In this document: positions 46,440-57,267 of the stretch, in pieces
Layout: the number at the start of each line of letters is the position of its first letter
Position numbering within the stretch: position 1 is the stretch's first letter
Origin: Conchocele bisecta
Lineage: Eukaryota > Mollusca > Bivalvia > Lucinida > Thyasiridae
Reading direction: 5' to 3'
DNA: 64,000 nucleotides
NCBI GenBank assembly: GCA_029237695.1
Contig: CM055265.1
Span: 118,621,078-118,685,077 of the forward strand
Translations under genes and position numbers: made by a program
The notes under the pieces: generated by a model
What the model was told of the DNA's origin: nothing
The model's input: only the letters and a program-made list of their open reading frames with translations
Database searches by the model: none

Positions 46440-46965
46440 CTACTGTCTGTTTCACGAAACCTGGCCAAATTTTACGGCCATAAAAATGCAAAAACAATTA
46501 TTTTTTTCGATGATATAAAAGTTTAAGAATGAGCCTTCTTTTTATTTTGTGAAATTTTGTAAATTATTGATTTTATTACGAAAAATGGATTTGTCTATGG
46601 GAATTTAATATGGGGGAAAGGAGGTGAAGGAGTTGGGGAGGAGCACACAAAAAATGGAAAGTTACTCTGAAACCTGGCTAGAAGGCTTGGAAATGATCTA
46701 ATTAAGAAAATAAAAGTTAAATATTGAAAATCGGTCCACTATTTTTGAAATTAGAAAAATTTCCCCATGTTAAATCCCCATAGACACCTTTAACATGGCG
46801 AATTTTTTATTTCGCAATAAAATTAATATTGGACCAAATTTCACGAAATAGAAAGAAGGCTCACTCTTAAATTTCGATAAACTTTAATATTATCGAAAAA
46901 ATTATTGTTTTTGCATTGCTTATATATCCGCAAAAATTGGACATGTTTCATGAAATAGATAGTAG
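46440..46965. mobile_element. Family 5 element, complete
   Basis: Ends CTACTGTCTGTTTCACGAAA and TTTCATGAAATAGATAGTAG; inside are repeated half-palindromes (CCATGTTAAATCCCCATAGA, TTCGCAATAAAATTAATATT, GAAGGCTCACTCTTAAAT). Confidence 0.75.
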
Positions 46966-46994
46966 TCCAAATGACTTGACTCCAGTTGCTAATC

Positions 46995-47630
46995 CCACTG
47001 TCTGTTTCACGAAAGCTGCCCAAATTTTACGGCTATATAAACAATTCAAAAACAAGATTTCTTTTGATAATATTAAATTAAAGGAAAAATTAAGAATGAG
47101 CCTTCTTTTTATTTCGTGAAATTTGGTCAAATATTGATTTTATTGCGAAAAAACAATTTCCCCATGTTAAATCCCCATAGACATCTTCAGTGAGTGAAGA
47201 TGTCTATGGGGATTTAACATGGGGAAATTTTTTGGAATTTTAGAAATACTGGACCGATTTTTAAAATTTAACTTTTATTTTCTTAGATCATATCCAAGCC
47301 ACAGGTGATGGGAACAACTAATCTGTTTTACGGCTATATAAACAATTCAAAAACAAGATTTCTTTTGATAATATTAAATTAAAGGAAAAATTAAGAATGA
47401 GCCTTCTTTTTATTTCGTGAAATTTGGTCAAATATTGATTTTATTGCGAAAAAACAATTTCCCCATGTTAAATCCCCATAGACATCTTCAGTGAGTGAAG
47501 ATGTCTATGGGGATTTAACATGGGGAAATTTTTTTGAATTTTAGAAATACTGGACCGATTTTTAAAATTTAACTTTTATTTTCTTAGATCATATCCAAGC
47601 CACAGGTGATGGGAACAACTAATCTGATAG
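46995..47630 (+). repeat. 302-bp tandem duplication with hairpin
   Basis: A second family-5 end (ACTGTCTGTTTCACGAAA) at 46995 leads into a 302-bp block present twice (47026-47322 and 47328-47628), differing at one or two bases. Each block contains a perfect hairpin TTTCCCCATGTTAAATCCCC, ATAGACATCTTC around AGTGAGT. Confidence 0.85.
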
Positions 47631-47829
47631 TCTGTTGTATACGTGTAGAGATACAAGGTGCACAACAGGTAAATCAACAGGCTTTTCAAATCCGTTGAAA
47701 TTATAGAAATCGTCACCTTACTGTAACAATTGACGTTGATTATTGTTAAAAATACATCAATCAGCGTCACAGAGTCGTTTACCGTGTTAAAAAATGCCCT
47801 GTGCTTGCAATACAGGTAAGTGTTGTCAA

Positions 47830-48050
47830 TCCATCAGGCCTAAAAAAAAAAGTCGTCGTTATCGACGGTCCCTGATTTGCCCTGATTTACAAAAATAGAA
47901 TATGTTTACTGCTGGCATGGAGACCAATCCGCAGTGAATTGCGAGTCGTGTTCTGGTTGGCTGCTGTTGATGAGCGACCGGATCGCAGCGTATGGTACAC
48001 TTGTTTTACTGACATCCACGATTTGACATGGAATATCCTCAAATCAAGTA
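47830..48050 (+). other. Possible first exon region
   Basis: Locally less repetitive and GC-richer. ATG at 48028 opens MEYPQIK and meets AA|GTAAGC at 48048, with CCAAT upstream (about 47926). No second exon is recognised. Confidence 0.15.
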
Positions 48051-48491
48051 AGCAAGTGTTGTGTTGTTCGTAGCGGATTGCGTATTAGAGTCCGTTCTAG
48101 AAATAAATTGTAACAAAGATGCAATATAAAAATGTATTTGGCTGAAACCAAGTAAAAAATAAATACAATTTTTCATTTTTAAAATTAATATGTATCGGTA
48201 ACACTCGCGCCCGACCCACGGAGTAAACCGGCAGTTTGAAATTGTAAATCAAGTGAGCCGTATATGTTGCTAGATCGCGGGAACATAACAAGTTAAAATG
48301 TAATGAATTTACGATAATTGGAAGCGTAAGCGTCATAACATTTATGTCGGCGGTCAGCGGAAAACCATTTTCTGTTACACACATCTTTCATGAGCGGGAA
48401 AAGAAGGGAAGAAGGCCGCACTGACCTGCACTACAGGCACCGCCTGCTGTGACTGAGGCTGTGTTGACTGGTTGTGTTTACGATTCGGTAT

Positions 48492-48807
48492 TGCATCAGT
48501 CAATGTGAATCCCCGCACCCCCCCTCCGGGGGAGGGGCGGGGCTTTACCGGGGCATACACCGGGGCTTTTACCTTTCATGATGCCCCGCAGTGCGGGGAC
48601 TTTACCGGGGCTTTTACAAATGGGCCGGGACACACCCCGGGGGCTTTACCGGGGTTTTAACCGGGCTTTACCTGGGCATACCCCGGGGCTTAACATTTCA
48701 TGATGCCCCGCAGTGCGGGGCTTTTACCGGGGCTTTCACAGCAGCGAAAATATAAGCCCCGCTATTCCCCCGGAGGGGGGGTGCGGGGACTTACATTGAC
48801 TGATGCA
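48492..48807. mobile_element. GC-rich MITE with 40-bp TIRs
   Basis: TIRs TGCATCAGTCAATGTGAATC, CCCGCACCCCCCCTCCGGGG and their near complement. The interior is made of repeated GGGGCTTTTACCGGGGC and CATGATGCCCCGCAGTGCGG. Its composition is strikingly unlike the AT-rich surroundings; no reading frame of note. Confidence 0.8.
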
Positions 48808-48977
48808 TAAGCATGGCAAGATTATTATATAATTGGTGCAGTTATCTGAATATAACTACCGCCCATCTCCCAGCCCCACATCATAAAAGCAACATTTGCA
48901 TAAGGAAACGCCCCCTTTATTTAATTTACTGATGACACACACATCCCCCCATCACATCTTGTTCTGAGTACATAACT

Positions 48978-49078
48978 ATTAATAGCTTAGAAAATCTCAG
49001 CTCACGGATACAGAAAATATAAAAGACAGATGAAATAGTAAAACACATCCGTAGAGCCGAGATTTTCTAAGCTACTCT
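48978..49078. mobile_element. Foldback TAGCTTAGAAAATCTC
   Basis: Arms TAGCTTAGAAAATCTCAGCT plus CACGGAT pair with ATCCGTAGAGCCGAGATTTT plus CTAAGCTA; loop about 40 bp. Confidence 0.7.
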
Positions 49079-49616
49079 AATTACATTGCACTAAATAATA
49101 TATAGAGCAACCTGTTGCATATAAAGCGGAATATGTGCAGTTTAATACATCACATCCACCCCACTTTATTTTTTTCTGAATAACCCACGGTGATTTGGCC
49201 ACATTTTGTTCTGGCAGATCTCCCCCACATTCCTTACAATTGTCATTGCCAATCATCTCTCCCTCTCGGAATGTTTTGCATACCACTGTAAATGCAACAG
49301 CCCATGATTTTTGTCGCCCATGCTTTAGCAGAAGGCGCTACTATAGTCGTCGCAATGTCAAAACAGTTTGTACAAGTTCTTTATCATGATAATATTAGTT
49401 CTTTACGGATTGCTTTCAATAATTGAACGCTGGATACATCTAAGCATTTGAAACAACACCTCCTGTTGCAGAAACACGTTGTAACCAGTTTCTTCATCAT
49501 CATATATAACTTTAATATTACTTGATACATGTGAGCATTTTGAACACCACTTAATGCCCCCATTAACGTGACCATGGCCTTTCCTTTTTGATCTTCACAT
49601 GGTATGCACAAAATGT

Positions 49617-50250
49617 TCTTGTAGGATTAAAATAAGTGTATAATTGTGTCGCTATTCTACCAGTTCTAAAAATTACGAGTAACCTCTATACAGATATAAT
49701 CATTTAGTAATATTTATTTTACTGTTAGTATCAGGCTATTTTCATATGCAAATGAGGCATGATATTTTTTAATTATTTATGCTAATTAAATGTGTCACTT
49801 GAAAAAATCATATTTTCGGACAGATTATAAAGTAAATACATACAGAAAATAAATAGTAAATACTGTAATGTCTGTTAGCATTTTAAGGAAACACAGTTAT
49901 CGCCCCTGATAATGATATCAGTGTGGAAATTTACATCTGATATAAAATAATAAAAAGCCAATCAATACGTGGGGCAATGGTGAATTAATGTTTATTTTGC
50001 CGGAAAATGTCATATCTACAGAATTACCTGGGAGTTGAATTGGGTTATTGCCCATTATAAAATTAGTAAGATTATTACTGATCCTACTGCTTTTGGGAGG
50101 GGGCCAAGTGATTCTGGTGTGGCGAGGACCTGGCATCAGATCAGGATTATTTTGATTTCAGGGCTGAATATATAGAATTTGTATGACCTTAGCTGTTGAT
50201 AGGCCGTTAAACCCCAACACACCAAACAAACATATCTACAGAATATTCAA
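49617..50250 (+). repeat. Dispersed repeat carrying a SINE
   Basis: Paralogue of 10632-11080 (see there), interrupted by SINE-B at 50025-50230 and resuming with AATATTCAATACACAGAAAT. Confidence 0.75.
50025..50230 (-). mobile_element. SINE-B with 14-bp target-site duplication
   Basis: Reverse-oriented SINE-B (GGGTTTAACGGCCTATCAAC head at the right) flanked by CATATCTACAGAAT on both sides (50011-50024, 50231-50244). The paralogous locus near 11060 has a single copy of that motif and no SINE. Internal deletion of box-B region noted. Confidence 0.85.
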
Positions 50251-50429
50251 TACACAGAAATATCTGTATCGCTATATTATAACCTGGCATATGGGACCCC
50301 AGCTTTAATATTACATGATGGATTCCTTCATTATTTGCACATTTGATACATGTAAGCATTTGGAACATACTCATACTGCCATTAACATGACCTTGGCAAA
50401 TACTCAGAAATCTACTGTTTAATAATACA

Positions 50430-51010
50430 CTTTTAATTATTATATTTTCAGGTCAGAAAGTGACACATGTAAAGTAAATGATGAACAAGACAGTGACGTG
50501 CCAACTAATGAGAAGTAGATGAGGCAGCAAGAGAAATAGTGGTTGAATATCATGAGTTGGACACTTTAGAAAGTGATGCTAAGCAGCATACATGTATCAA
50601 TGTTTCACTTCTCTCTTCAGTGATATTAAACTTGAATACATATACCAGATTCAACCATGACAATATAAATGATAATGTTCAATTGTGCATGGATAATATT
50701 GTGGTGAAAGTTTGTGTACTAACTGGCTTGTTTTCATTTCATATTGAAAAAAAACACCAGTGCTTGTCTTCCTCAAGCAATTCACCAGAGATATAATGGA
50801 TTCTATGAATATCAAAAAGAAGATGGGACACAGGAAAGGGGTTCATGTTTCAGCACTAAAAATGCCCACACAGTACCAGAAGTAACTAGACATCAGCTTG
50901 TGTGCTAAATGTAACCCAGTTAATATGTTGATATGGACCGGATTTGTTGTGAAGAATGCAATTTGACCAAGTGGTTACATCGAAATTTAGTACCACCAGC
51001 CCATGACGGG
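50430..51010 (+). pseudogene. Degenerate coding relic, unidentified
   Basis: Plus-strand patches look once-coding: after TATATTTTCAG at 50450 comes SESDTCKVNDEQDSD. Then, in another frame, EAAREIVVEYHELDTLESDA. Near 50930 MDRICCEECNLTKWLHRNLV resembles the C-x2-C...W-x-H part of a PHD finger. Stops and shifts separate them. On the minus strand, 49120-49286 (REGEMIGNDNCKECGGD) also hints at a PHD-like relic. Family not identified; possibly a transposon gene. Confidence 0.25.
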
Positions 51011-51433
51011 TACTACTATCTGTTTGACAAAACCAAACAATTTATTTCACCTACCCTATATATTGAAAAAATAATATTATTTCACGATTATTAATAGGTT
51101 TGGCAAAATTAATAAATGAGCATTCTTTTACATGATGTTTTTTTTTTCCGATATTCAACATTTTAGCCAATGTTAAATTACGGAGGGTATTAAGCATTTT
51201 TTTTTGTATAGTAAAGTCAATGGTCGACTCTTGCTGAAATTTGCTGAAAAGAAATATAAGCAAAAAAAACTACTTTTTTGTCAGTGTTACATGTAGCCCT
51301 CAGAAATGAACAGGTTTACACAAAACACATCAGTTAGTTTAACCCATCCTTTTATTCACAAGCTTGTACTGAGATCAACCACCAGCAAATCATTACTGTT
51401 CAATATTTACAAACTCTAGTATGCAACACATAT

Positions 51434-51598
51434 CGTTTATTTAACCAGGTAAACTGATTATCGTGAAATAATGCGTGAGTGAGTTGTGTCCTTACGCTAA
51501 ATAAACGAGTGAGCTTAGCGAACCAAGTTTATTTAGCAGTAGGACCCAATCACGAGGGCATTATTTCAAGATAATCAGCTCACCTGGTTAAATAAACA
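51434..51598. mobile_element. Foldback element, GTTTATTTAACCAGGT ends
   Basis: Arms GTTTATTTAACCAGGTAAAC, TGATTATCGTGAAATAATGC pair with the right end; a further inner symmetry (AATAAACGAG...CTTATTT) is present. About 165 bp. Confidence 0.75.
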
Positions 51599-51769
51599 TT
51601 TCCTTACATTTCACACACAATTTTTCATAAAATCAAACAAAGCCAATCGGGATTAAAATATGGTACAGATATAGGCAAATTAATTTCTGGAAGTAGGCTG
51701 TAGTGAAGGTGATTGTCTTGCAATTCAGAGGGTGTGACTGAGAACATGATTTGATTGGTCGAAGGAAAC

Positions 51770-52000
51770 ACGAAATGAAAACATGTCTTAGCATTTCATT
51801 ACTAATGAAATACCAAGATGTGTTTTCATGGAAAATAAGAAAAAATATGCTATATTTGTGGTCTTTATTGTTTTCTGTAGCATGATAAAGGTACCACAAA
51901 TTTGTTATTGCTTTTTGATACTCGCTACTTCTGATTTCAATTGGGTTTTTGGCAATTTTAATTGGGTATTTATGCAAATACGCAGCTTATCTGCAGCTCT
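51770..52000 (+). repeat. Dispersed repeat, paralogue of 45480-45690
   Basis: See 45480-45690; here preceded by the hairpin GAAAACATGTCTTAGCATTTC...GTGTTTTC. Confidence 0.7.
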
Positions 52001-52269
52001 GCTGAATTGTTTTTGATTTCAAAAGTTGCACATCCCATGTATGTTTACTAGAATAAATATGGTACATGTATGTACATGCACTTCATGCTATATTAATTAT
52101 GTAATTACAATGAAGCTCTAGCTTCATACCCATCTGCTCAGATGGTCCTCTGCAGGACTGTGTTACATATTGTCAATTTAGGAGGCTAGTGTGCAATATG
52201 ATGGATGGCAGTTGATATAATTGGTTGAAGTTTATAGCAATGTTATTGTGACAAGCATAATCGATAGTG

Positions 52270-52620
52270 GAATTTGCAAACAGTGTAAATGCAGATGAGC
52301 CGGCTTGCGACCAGTCAACTCATCAGGATATATATGTAATTATGCCATCGGGTTTCGAAGAAACGGGTGGCACATAGTGTTTGGACCGTCCGTCTGTCCG
52401 TCCGTCACACTTTTCGGTTAACCACTTTGTCATAATTTCTCAAATATGCTGCAGGTGGCATCCGCGGTCGACAGACGCATTTCTTGTTTTCATATGTTTT
52501 GGAGAAGAAAAAAACAACCCCTTTTCATAATGGACTAGTCTGAAAATCATTTAGTGACAATTAGATCGGTAAATTAACATATCAAAATCTGTTCCAGTTA
52601 TTAAGTGCTGAAAGGGTCCA
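52270..52620. mobile_element. Family 6-like composite with pearl-like tail
   Basis: CAGTGTAAATGCAGATGAGC (left part) and CCCTTTTCATAATGGACTAG...AAGTGCTGAAAGGG (right part) parallel 29525-29600 and 30215-30320. Between them is a tail-like piece with GTCCGTCTGTCCGTCCGTCA (52390-52410). Confidence 0.55.
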
Positions 52621-52944
52621 TGTGCCTTATCTGGATCGGCAATGTTTGTTAGAGTCACAAGGGATAGGAAAATTAACATCTAGTGGTGTCTTCTAAGTAA
52701 AATCCAAGCTGAATCTCGGATACATTTGTATGTTACATTGTACAGCAGGTGATGAAAGGGGAGAAATAAAAATTGACTTCTATCATATTTCTGAACCATT
52801 GTATCGGCAATTTGTTGTCTGGAGTGGGCGGCTAGTCAAGAGCATGCAAAGGGTAAATTTAACGATGGTATTCATCCTTGCCAGAATCTCCCTAATGTGG
52901 CCCTCCGGTACAGTTCATTTTAAGCTTTATTGTTGTTTCAGAGA

Positions 52945-53100
52945 TGTCACCCATTATAAAGGTAGAAAGATTATTACTAATCCTATTACTTTTAGGGAGT
53001 GTGACTTAGTGATTCTAGTGATTCTAGTATGGTGATGATCTGGCACCAGACCAGGTTATGGTACTATTTTTTCTGTAAATATTCAGTTCGGATTTTCAGA
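52945..53100 (-). mobile_element. SINE-B body fragment, reverse
   Basis: CCCATTATAAAGGTAGAAAG, TACTAATCCTATTACTTTTA, TGATGATCTGGCACCAGACC are the complement of SINE-B body, decayed. Confidence 0.6.
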
Positions 53101-54364
53101 TTCTTCTCCCCCAACCCCCTTTCCATACAGGTCAATATGTACTAGAAACTGGGCTACAGAAAACATTCAGTTAATTGATCAGTACAGCTTCAGTATGTTT
53201 CTATGATTATATTATACAATAAATAGGATCTTAAATAACTGATTACTTAACATATTTAATATTAAACTCATTATGATTTACTGATTGCATAAGAAACTCG
53301 GCTTAGCGTAGTTTCTTATAAAGTTAGTAGTCTATTAATAAATACCATAAAAATCACCAAACATGTTAGATCCGCTGCATAAAATACCCCAAAACAGCAT
53401 ATTTATCAAATCGATACACATGACAAATCAAATTATTATGGCTCGTCAACTTCTGTGACAGAAACGTTCCCAGATCAATACCCCACCCACAGTTGTACAC
53501 TGTAGTCGGTATAATTCTCTGTTTTGTTTAGCACAAAGGAATGTAGATTTCAAATTGTGAATAATTTAATGTAAAAAATGCAAAAATATACAGTAGGTAG
53601 CAATATGAAAATAGCGCATTTTAGCTTGCACTTGCAGTCAATGAGACCCCGGTTTGTTTACTCTTAAATCTACAACAACAACCACAATGACCATATATGG
53701 TAAACTGTAACTTGGTGTATTATTAAATACTATTTAGTATTAAAATGATTAATAAAATATATTAAAAATAAACTTAAATATCAGTATACACTGTAACTTA
53801 AAAAAAATAATTTAAATCATACATTTGTAATATTTGCCTTTTGCGATTTTTAGCCAATCGGGCCGCAGCATCTCTCTCCAACAAAAATGGCCGTTGTAAA
53901 ATAGGTCAATTGAATTTTCTGATGAAGAAAGATAAAAATCCGATTTTGTCCACAAGTAAGAAGCATAGCAAGCATACCAGGATGTGTACTTCACTGTGGA
54001 CGTATACAAAGTCGGTCTAAATGTAACATTATAAATGTCGACGTGTTGAACGTCTAAAAATACTCGATAATGGGAAATTTTAGCAACAATTCGGTCCAAT
54101 TCGATAACGACGACTTTTTCCGGGGAGGACTAGGTTACAAATCTAGTGCTGTACCACAGGCGCAAGGTACTCTTACACCCAGTAAACGGTACCGAGACCC
54201 GGACTGGTGTATTTTCACAAATATTAAACATCAAACGGAATAGTAAGGTACCGATTTCTATCATATTAACAGATTTTTAAAAGGCACGTATTTCACTTCG
54301 TAAAGTTCGTTGCTAACTTTAATATCTATATATATACACCGTCATGTGATTTTTTATTTTCCCG
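53101..54364. other. Repeat-poor stretch without supported gene
   Basis: No known repeat except a small hairpin AAGAAACTCGGCTTAGCGTA-GTTTCTT (53291). A 95-codon minus-strand frame (54099-53812, starting MDRIVAKISHYRV) is the longest here. It is unidentified and without splice or homology support. Confidence 0.35.
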
Positions 54365-54369
54365 TCACC

Positions 54370-54641
54370 TGTGATCCAAGCTATCTAGCCAGGTTTCGGA
54401 GTCGATTTCCAAATGTTTTCGTTTTTTGACTCCTCCCACACTTCCTTACCACTTTTTCCCCCATGTTAAATTCCCATAGACAAATCAATTTTTCGCAATA
54501 AAATCAATATTTGACCAAATTTCACGAAATAAAAAGAAGGCTCATTCTTAAATTTTCCTTTAATTTAATATTATCGAAAAAAATATGGTTTTTTTATATG
54601 GCCGTAAAATTTGGGCAGCTTTCGTGAAACAGACTGTAGTA
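54370..54641. mobile_element. Family 5 copy
   Basis: TAGCCAGGTTTCGGAGTCGA...CCATGTTAAATTCCCATAGA...TTCGCAATAAAATCAATATT...TTTCGTGAAACAGACTGTAG, in family-5 order. Confidence 0.75.
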
Positions 54642-54762
54642 AGATTTACCATCAAAATATGAATTAATACACGAATTACACAACGGAAGCAGAGTCGCCA
54701 TTTGACTGTAACTGTTGTAACATGATCACGGACATCACAAAAACCATCAGAGAAGAGCATGC

Positions 54763-54987
54763 TTTAACTCTTTCCCTGATAGACGACTTTTCACGCCTCT
54801 GCAGAAGATGTCTTTTGACAACATTGTGGGAAAAGGAGAAATTGCTTGTAACAAGCAATTTCTCCTTTTCCCACAATGTTTTCTACTCTATCAGATAATT
54901 TAACCATCATTTGACCCAGCATTTGATTCTTTTATTCAGATGTTTTCGATTTGGATGAGTCAAAATATCGCAAAACAGAGAAAGGGT
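54763..54987. mobile_element. Family 6 element
   Basis: Ends TTTAACTCTTTCCCTGAT and ACAGAGAAAGGGTTAAA; core hairpin 54822-54882 with arms ACATTGTGGGAAAAGGAGAA, ATTGCTTG. The hairpin sequence is unrelated to that at 35146. Confidence 0.75.
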
Positions 54988-54989
54988 TA

Positions 54990-55553
54990 AACAGGAAAAA
55001 GGTCAAGGTAAGTTAATGTCAATAAGAGTGTGTTCCAAATGCTCACAACTGTCCAAATATTGAAGATATCTGTCGAGTAATATTGAAGTTATATCATGAT
55101 GAAGAAACCTGAACAAAATTTTTGACATAAAAAAATGGCCAAGTGTTTCCGCAACAATGTGAAGGTCAAAAAGGTCAAGGTCATGCTAATGGAAGCACAA
55201 TTGTTCCAAATGCTTACATGAATATAGTGTCCAAAACTTGAAGCAATCCATCAAGCAATATTAAAGTTATATGATGATGCAGAAACTTGTACAAACTTAC
55301 TGTCGCAAAAAAAATGGCTAAGTGTAAAAATGTAAAGGTAAAAAAGGTCAAGATCATGTTAATGGTGGCATGAGTGCGTTCCAAATGCTCACATGTATCA
55401 AGTGTCCAAATATTGAAGCAATCCGTAAAGTTATATCTTGTTGAAGAAACTTGTACAAACTTTTTGACAATGTTGACGCAGACGACAACGACGACGGAAA
55501 AAGCGGCGACTATAGTTGCGCCTTCTGTTAAAGCAGGCGCGACAAAAACCAAA
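54990..55553 (+). mobile_element. Pearl-like array, three ~185-bp units
   Basis: Units share AAGGTCAAGGTCATGTTAAT, TGTTCCAAATGCTCACA, AAAGTTATATGATGATGAAG and AACTTGTACAAACTTTTTGA. Tail has GACGACAACGACGACGGAAA and hairpin TTGCGCCTTCTGTTAAAGCA-GGCGCGACA, closely like the tail of 42068-44402. Confidence 0.75.
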
Positions 55554-55771
55554 AACAGTGGTAAGGGGAGATTATTAAAACAGCATCACATAAACTCTTT
55601 TACCAACACACACATACATACACATGATTCATTAGTCATTAGTTAGCCATTTCGTAACGAGCCATCTCGATATACAGATTTTTTAGAAACAATCTTCTTC
55701 AACATTAGAATAGCCTAACAAGGTGATCGCCAACAATGTCTCACACACGAAGGCCAAGGTGACCAAGGTCA

Positions 55772-56078
55772 GTAGCCGATTTCACCAGAATTGCAAAGCA
55801 CACTTATCTTGGTAAGTACACTTTGAGAGAGAAATTTTCAATTTAAGGATAAATTTATTAAAAAAAAATATACTGAATTTATTACATTATCACAGCCATT
55901 TTGGCTGTGATAATGTAATAAATTCAGTATAATAATTCTGCATACTTTTAATCATCAAATATATGCAGTCGTTAGTTCTATATGAAATACTCCATTTCGG
56001 GAAAAATAAATGATTACTCACTGAAAGTACACTTTGCTAGCTAAGTATGCTTATCAATTTTGATGAAATCAGCTACAG
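55772..56078. mobile_element. Family 4 element, complete
   Basis: CAGTAGCCGATTTCACCAGA...GCCATTTTGGCTGTGATAAT...GAAATCAGCTACAGG; reverse orientation relative to 22425-22742. Confidence 0.85.
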
Positions 56079-56111
56079 GTCACAAATAACACCGGGTGAA
56101 TAGACATCAAT

Positions 56112-56309
56112 ATGAGGAAGCTACAGATGAAGTTTGATTATGATCCAACTGGCGGATCAGCAGATATACAAAATTTGGATATACATCCAAAATTGTTGAT
56201 ACCCAACTACAACGTTGCCTACGCCAGAAATATTGACTGCTCTGTCTGGCTATCCACAAACATGGGCGAGACAAAAATTAAAACAAACCAGTCAATGTCA
56301 GATATTTAG
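56112..56309 (+). other. Unidentified 65-codon reading frame
   Basis: MRKLQMKFDYDPTGGSADIQ... has ordinary protein-like composition and lies in a non-repetitive gap between two MITEs, but I recognise no family and see no good splice pair. Might be an exon or chance. Confidence 0.2.
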
Positions 56310-56327
56310 GTGGGGGAAAGGATTAAA

Positions 56328-56568
56328 GGTGAATAATTCCAGCACAAAAATATTTACACAATTCCTTAACATTTGATTGGCCCGTAGCAAGTCTCTGTCC
56401 AAAATTTATATCCCAGTAAACTCCCACACCGAACTACTTTCCGTAACCGTGAGGCGCAGTTAAAATAATTCTTCAGAAAACGGAAAATAAATACATTTAC
56501 TTGATGAATTTATTTCAAATGCTGGAATGATAAATTCCACAAAAAGGCCATTCATTCTATAATAAAAC
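56328..56568. mobile_element. Family 3 partial copy
   Basis: AATTCCAGCACAAAAATATT, GCCCGTAGCAAGTCTCTGTC, GTAACCGTGAGGCGCAGTTA and AAATTCCACAAAAAGGCCAT; central foldback mostly lost. Confidence 0.8.
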
Positions 56569-56875
56569 ATTTTTACACTCTTATGCGTACAAAAGCAAGT
56601 GATTCTCTCAATATATTTATTTTAAAAATAAATTGTTTTGATATTTTTTTTAAATATAACAAATTTCCACAAGTTCTCAACCATTATATCTGCATATGTT
56701 ACCCGATTATTTCCCGAGAATTTCCAGTTCTCATTAAGTCTTGTCGGATTTGGGTCCGAGAACGGTCTGATCGTCTTGGAGGCCGTTAACAAGGGGAGGC
56801 GGGTGCTGCTACTGCTGTCGCTATGGTAACCACACATGGGATCCATGGCAAGCTGGACGCTAGTGCGAACCTACA

Positions 56876-56982
56876 CATACACACACATACGTACATACAC
56901 ACACACACATATATATATATACACACATACATACATGCATACACACACGCACACACACACGTACACACACACACACACAAGG
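56876..56982 (+). repeat. (CA)n / (CATA)n microsatellite
   Basis: Interrupted CA, CATA and TA dinucleotide runs over about 105 bp. Confidence 0.9.
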
Positions 56983-57064
56983 AAATGTTAATAAGAAACC
57001 CTTACGATGAATTACATTTTGTCTTCTGCCGTTTCTTTTTTAATTCTTTTCAATGAAAATGTTT

Positions 57065-57112
57065 TTTCACAGCACATGAGAATCTTCTCTAAAGGAGAAG
57101 ATTCTCATGCTG
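57065..57112. repeat. Hairpin GCACATGAGAATCTTCTC
   Basis: CAGCACATGAGAATCTTCTC and its near complement. Same type as 61125-61192 (GAGAATCGTCTC); the C/G versus T/A differences between the two are matched on the opposite arm. Confidence 0.7.
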
Positions 57113-57267
57113 CCAAAACATGTTCAAACGAGTTAAACAGCAGACAACATTATTCATTTCCCACCTCTTAAGTGTTGATGAGAAATTGTGGTTGGTTTTA
57201 ATAGGTAGAAAGTTTTACCTACTTACGTTAGATTGCAGTTTTACATCCATTTAACATAACAGTTAAA

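Noticed and set aside
53812..54099. 95-codon minus-strand frame as a gene
   Set aside because: No recognisable family, no splice or signal features; open by chance is plausible in AT-rich DNA with few stops.
56786..57056. HTYIHTHT / CVCVCVY type frames
   Set aside because: Translations of the CA microsatellite.
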